DNA of 7,591 nucleotides from Deltaproteobacteria bacterium (GTDB taxonomy: Bacteria > Desulfobacterota > B13-G15), in NCBI GenBank assembly GCA_003646585.1, contig QMLA01000041.1, forward strand, positions 1-7,591. Direction: 5' to 3'. The notes beneath the pieces were generated by a model, which saw nothing but the letters and a program-made list of their open reading frames with translations, made no database searches and was not told the origin of the DNA. Shown piece after piece: positions 5,450-7,591 of the stretch (its first letter is position 1; each line of letters starts with the position of its first letter). The translations under genes were made by a program, and so were the position numbers.

Positions 5450-5505
5450 ATTTTCATATGAGGCAACGAATACTACTTCAAGTTTTGTAATGAAGCATCA
5501 GGGGG
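5450..5505. other. Short gap holding a possible insertion-sequence end
   Basis: This AT-richer stretch follows the stop of the plus-strand transposase remnant and contains TTTTCATATGAGGCAACG. Short TGAGGCAAC-type sequences occur near the ends of some thermophile insertion sequences, so it may be the outer end of the remnant. A five-base inverted pair (ACTTCA/TGAAGC region, 5478-5497) has no U-run, and I see no terminator for the kinase gene that ends at 5506. Confidence 0.3.
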
Positions 5506-6903
5506 TCACCTCAGAAGGGGCAATTTTACCGTGAAGGTGGATCCCTCCCCCGGTTTGCTCTCAAGGCTTATGGTCCCTCCGTGGGCCTCTGCCACCCACT
5601 TGCATATGGAGAGGCCCAGCCCCGTCCCCCCTTTTTCCCTCGATCGGGCCTTGTCCACCCGGTAAAAGCGCTCAAAGACCCTCTCCCGATCCTCCGGGGG
5701 TATCCCCTCGCCCGTGTCCCTCACCGTGATCACCGCCACACCATCGGAACTCCCGGTGGTGAGTTCCACATGGCCTCCTGAAGGCGTGTATTTGATGGCG
5801 TTGTCCACCAGGTTCGCGATCATCTGCCTCAACCTCTCCCTGTCCCCGAGCACTTCCGCGGCCCTGCCGCCGAAGTGGAACCGAAGCCCCTTACCCAGGG
5901 CCTCCCGGTAGAAGCTCCTCCACACCTCCTCGGCCACATCCCTCAGATTGACCCTTTCCCTCCGCAGCATGAGGCTGCCCGAGTCGGCCCTGGCCAGCAT
6001 CAAAAGGTCCTCCACGATGCGGGACATCCTGGTGATCTCCTCCAGGCAGCTTTTGAGGATCCTGCGGTATTCCTCGGGGCTCCTCGTCCTCTTTAAGCCC
6101 ACCTCCACCTCTCCCCTGAGGACCGAAAGGGGGGTCTTGAGCTCGTGGGAGGCATCGGCGGTGAAGCGCTTCATCTGCTCGAAGGAACGCTCCAGCTTGG
6201 CAATCATCTCGTTGAAGGTCTCGGCAAGCCGTCCGATCTCGTCCCTCGGAAGCCCATCCAGGAGGATCCTTTGGGAGAGATCCCCTGAGCCGATGCGCTG
6301 AGCAGTGCGGGTGATCCGGTCAACGGGCTTCAAGGCCTGATTGGCCAAAAATAGCCCACCGAGGCTTGCAACCACCAAAACCAGGGGGACCGAAATGACC
6401 AGCACCAGAAGCAGCTGATCGAGGGCCTCCTGGATCTCATCCAGGGGACTTCCCACCTGAACTATCCCAAGCATCCTCCCCTGGATCATGATGGGGACCG
6501 TCACCAGGCGCAGCGATCCCCCATCCCTCAGCCTCACGGTCTCGAAGACCTCCTGGCCCTTTGAGGCGAGCTCCAGGGTCCTCAGGCTCACCGGGATGTC
6601 CACATCCCTTATATTGGTGGCCCTTCTTCCGGTCTCATCCAGAATCTGGACAAACCTCCCCATCGGCTTCAGGCCGAAGTGTTCCCTCATGATCCGCTCC
6701 ACATCGGCAAGGGAGGGTCCCGGCCCCAGGGGTCTTGCCACCGAGGCGGCCAGCACACGGGCCGCGGTCCTCAGCTTGTTGTCGAGGTTCTCCTTGAGGC
6801 CCTTCTCCATGGTCAGGTAGAGGAAGCCGCTGAAGAAGCAGAGGGTCACCCCGAGCAGAACCATGTACCAAAGGGTCAATCTCGCCCTGAGGGTCCTGAA
6901 CAT
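5506..6903 (-). CDS. Membrane sensor histidine kinase, HAMP/HisKA/HATPase type
   Basis: This is the sensor half of a two-component system. It phosphorylates itself on His and passes the phosphate to the regulator encoded just upstream. Numbering here is from the GTG at 6906 (466 residues). TM1 is about 11-32, an extracytoplasmic domain about 33-163 and TM2 about 165-188. HAMP is about 189-242, and the HisKA H-box FTADASHELKTPL has His254. ATP-binding motifs are NLVDNAIKYTP (365-375), DTGEGIP (397-403), FERFYR (411-416) and GGTGLGLSI (426-434). Layout and length resemble CusS/CopS-like metal sensors and other small periplasmic-sensor kinases. The sensor domain shows no motif that reveals its signal. 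I prefer the ATG at 6903 (TGATG overlap with the regulator, GAGG eight bases upstream); GTG at 6906 is the alternative. Confidence 0.95.
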   Translation of the reverse strand: MFRTLRARLTLWYMVLLGVTLCFFSGFLYLTMEKGLKENLDNKLRTAARVLAASVARPLGPGPSLADVERIMREHFGLKPMGRFVQILDETGRRATNIRDVDIPVSLRTLELASKGQEVFETVRLRDGGSLRLVTVPIMIQGRMLGIVQVGSPLDEIQEALDQLLLVLVISVPLVLVVASLGGLFLANQALKPVDRITRTAQRIGSGDLSQRILLDGLPRDEIGRLAETFNEMIAKLERSFEQMKRFTADASHELKTPLSVLRGEVEVGLKRTRSPEEYRRILKSCLEEITRMSRIVEDLLMLARADSGSLMLRRERVNLRDVAEEVWRSFYREALGKGLRFHFGGRAAEVLGDRERLRQMIANLVDNAIKYTPSGGHVELTTGSSDGVAVITVRDTGEGIPPEDRERVFERFYRVDKARSREKGGTGLGLSICKWVAEAHGGTISLESKPGEGSTFTVKLPLLR

Positions 6904-7571
6904 CACGAGGGCCTCAGGCTGTAGCCCATTCCCCTTATGGTGTGGATGAGCTTTCGGGGAAACCCCTGATCGATCTTCTTCCTGAGGTGGTTGATGTAGA
7001 CGTCCACGATGTTCGTGCTGGGATCGTAATCCCTGCCCCAGACGTAAGAACCTATCTCCTCACGGGTGACTATCTCCCCGCTCCTCCTCATGAGGTACTC
7101 GAGGACCGCGAATTCCTTCGCCGTGAGCTCCACCTCCTTCTTCCCCCTCCAGGCCTTGCGGGTCCTCAGATCCAGCACCAGATCCTCCACCCTCAGCTCC
7201 AGCTCCTCCTTCCTCCTCCTCAAGAGGGCCCTTATCCTGGCCAGCAGCTCCTCGAAGGCGAAGGGCTTGGTCAGGTAATCATCCGCACCGGCATCCAGAC
7301 CCCTCACCACGTCCTCCACGGTATCCCTGGCGGTGAGGATCAAAACGGGGGTACTGCCCCCTTTCTCGCGCCTGAACTCCCTCAGGACCTCAAGGCCATC
7401 CACCTTCGGGAGCATCAAATCGAGAATCACCAGGTCATAGGTGCGATCCTTGAGGAGGAAAAGGGCTTCCTCGCCATCGGAGGCCTCCTCCACCCCGTAG
7501 CCCTCCTCCTCCAACCCCTGTTTAATGATCCTCGAGAGCTTCCTCTCGTCTTCCACCAGGAGGATCCTCAT
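6903..7571 (-). CDS. Response regulator, OmpR/PhoB family
   Basis: This DNA-binding regulator is the partner of the following kinase. The receiver domain (1-about 120) has the acidic pair Glu7/Asp8 in VEDE, phosphoacceptor Asp51 in VILDLMLP, Thr81 in LTARD and Lys103 in LTKPF. The winged-helix domain (about 127-222) has ELTAKEFAVLEYLM, the recognition helix around NIVDVYINHLRKKI (188-201) and the wing IRGMGYSLRP. The 222-residue length is standard, and the receiver and linker look CusR/CopR-like. Because both family resemblances point the same way, a metal or envelope-stress response is possible but unproven. The ATG is preceded by GGGGG. The stop codon overlaps the kinase start, so the two are co-translated. 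Confidence 0.96.
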   Translation of the reverse strand: MRILLVEDERKLSRIIKQGLEEEGYGVEEASDGEEALFLLKDRTYDLVILDLMLPKVDGLEVLREFRREKGGSTPVLILTARDTVEDVVRGLDAGADDYLTKPFAFEELLARIRALLRRRKEELELRVEDLVLDLRTRKAWRGKKEVELTAKEFAVLEYLMRRSGEIVTREEIGSYVWGRDYDPSTNIVDVYINHLRKKIDQGFPRKLIHTIRGMGYSLRPS

Positions 7572-7583
7572 AACCCCCGGAAG

Positions 7584-7589
7584 AGTATA
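7584..7589 (-). promoter_or_regulatory. Possible -10 box for the two-component operon
   Basis: TATACT on the minus strand ends 12 bases before the regulator ATG. If used, transcription would begin near G7577, giving a leader of only about six bases. The matching -35 box would lie outside the window, so this rests on one hexamer. Confidence 0.3.
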
Positions 7590-7591
7590 CC

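Noticed and set aside
5470..5505. Possible terminator after the kinase gene
   Set aside because: Only a five-base stem with a long loop is present, and no U-run follows on the minus strand.

Overview
The window is GC-rich bacterial DNA, and every convincing gene except one transposase remnant lies on the minus strand. Read in the direction of transcription (right to left), it holds a two-component system (response regulator, then sensor kinase), about 600 bases of transposase debris, a promoter with an elaborate attenuator, and the trp operon trpE-trpG-trpD-trpC-trpF-trpB. trpB runs off the left edge. Arginine is frequently coded by AGG, and the anthranilate synthase subunits are unfused. trpC and trpF are also separate genes. 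This suits a deep-branching or thermophile-like bacterium and argues against an enterobacterium. I cannot name the phylum from the sequence alone.

Biosynthesis block (1-4666, minus). The genes encode the conversion of chorismate to tryptophan: TrpE/TrpG (anthranilate synthase), TrpD (phosphoribosyl transfer), TrpF (isomerase), TrpC (indole-glycerol-phosphate synthase) and TrpB (tryptophan synthase beta). All five gene junctions overlap: 23, 4, 4, 14 and 4 bases. The block therefore looks like one translationally coupled transcript. trpA probably follows outside the window.

Control region (4667-4897). A near-consensus sigma70-type promoter (TTGACG, 17 bases, TATAAA) is followed almost at once by a 23-codon leader peptide gene with four Trp codons (WWWRW). 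The predicted transcript starts only about three bases before the AUG, so the leader peptide would be translated from an essentially leaderless end. Downstream RNA can fold as three successive hairpins (1:2, 3:4, 5:6), the last being an intrinsic terminator 12 bases before the trpE start codon. It can alternatively pair as 2:3 plus 4:5. This is the six-segment logic known from the enteric his leader, here on a trp operon; the classic E. coli trp leader has four segments. It is the most interesting element in the window. Direct and inverted repeats overlap the promoter and could be an operator.

Mobile-element debris (about 4877-5500). A 5'-truncated integrase-type transposase (minus) and a 5'-truncated, internally shortened transposase tail (plus) meet head to head near 5270. 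The stop codon of the minus fragment lies inside the -35 box of the trp promoter.

Two-component system (5506-7571, minus). A PhoB/OmpR-type response regulator and a membrane-bound histidine kinase overlap by one to four bases and are surely co-transcribed. Their general family is clear, but the signal they sense is not.
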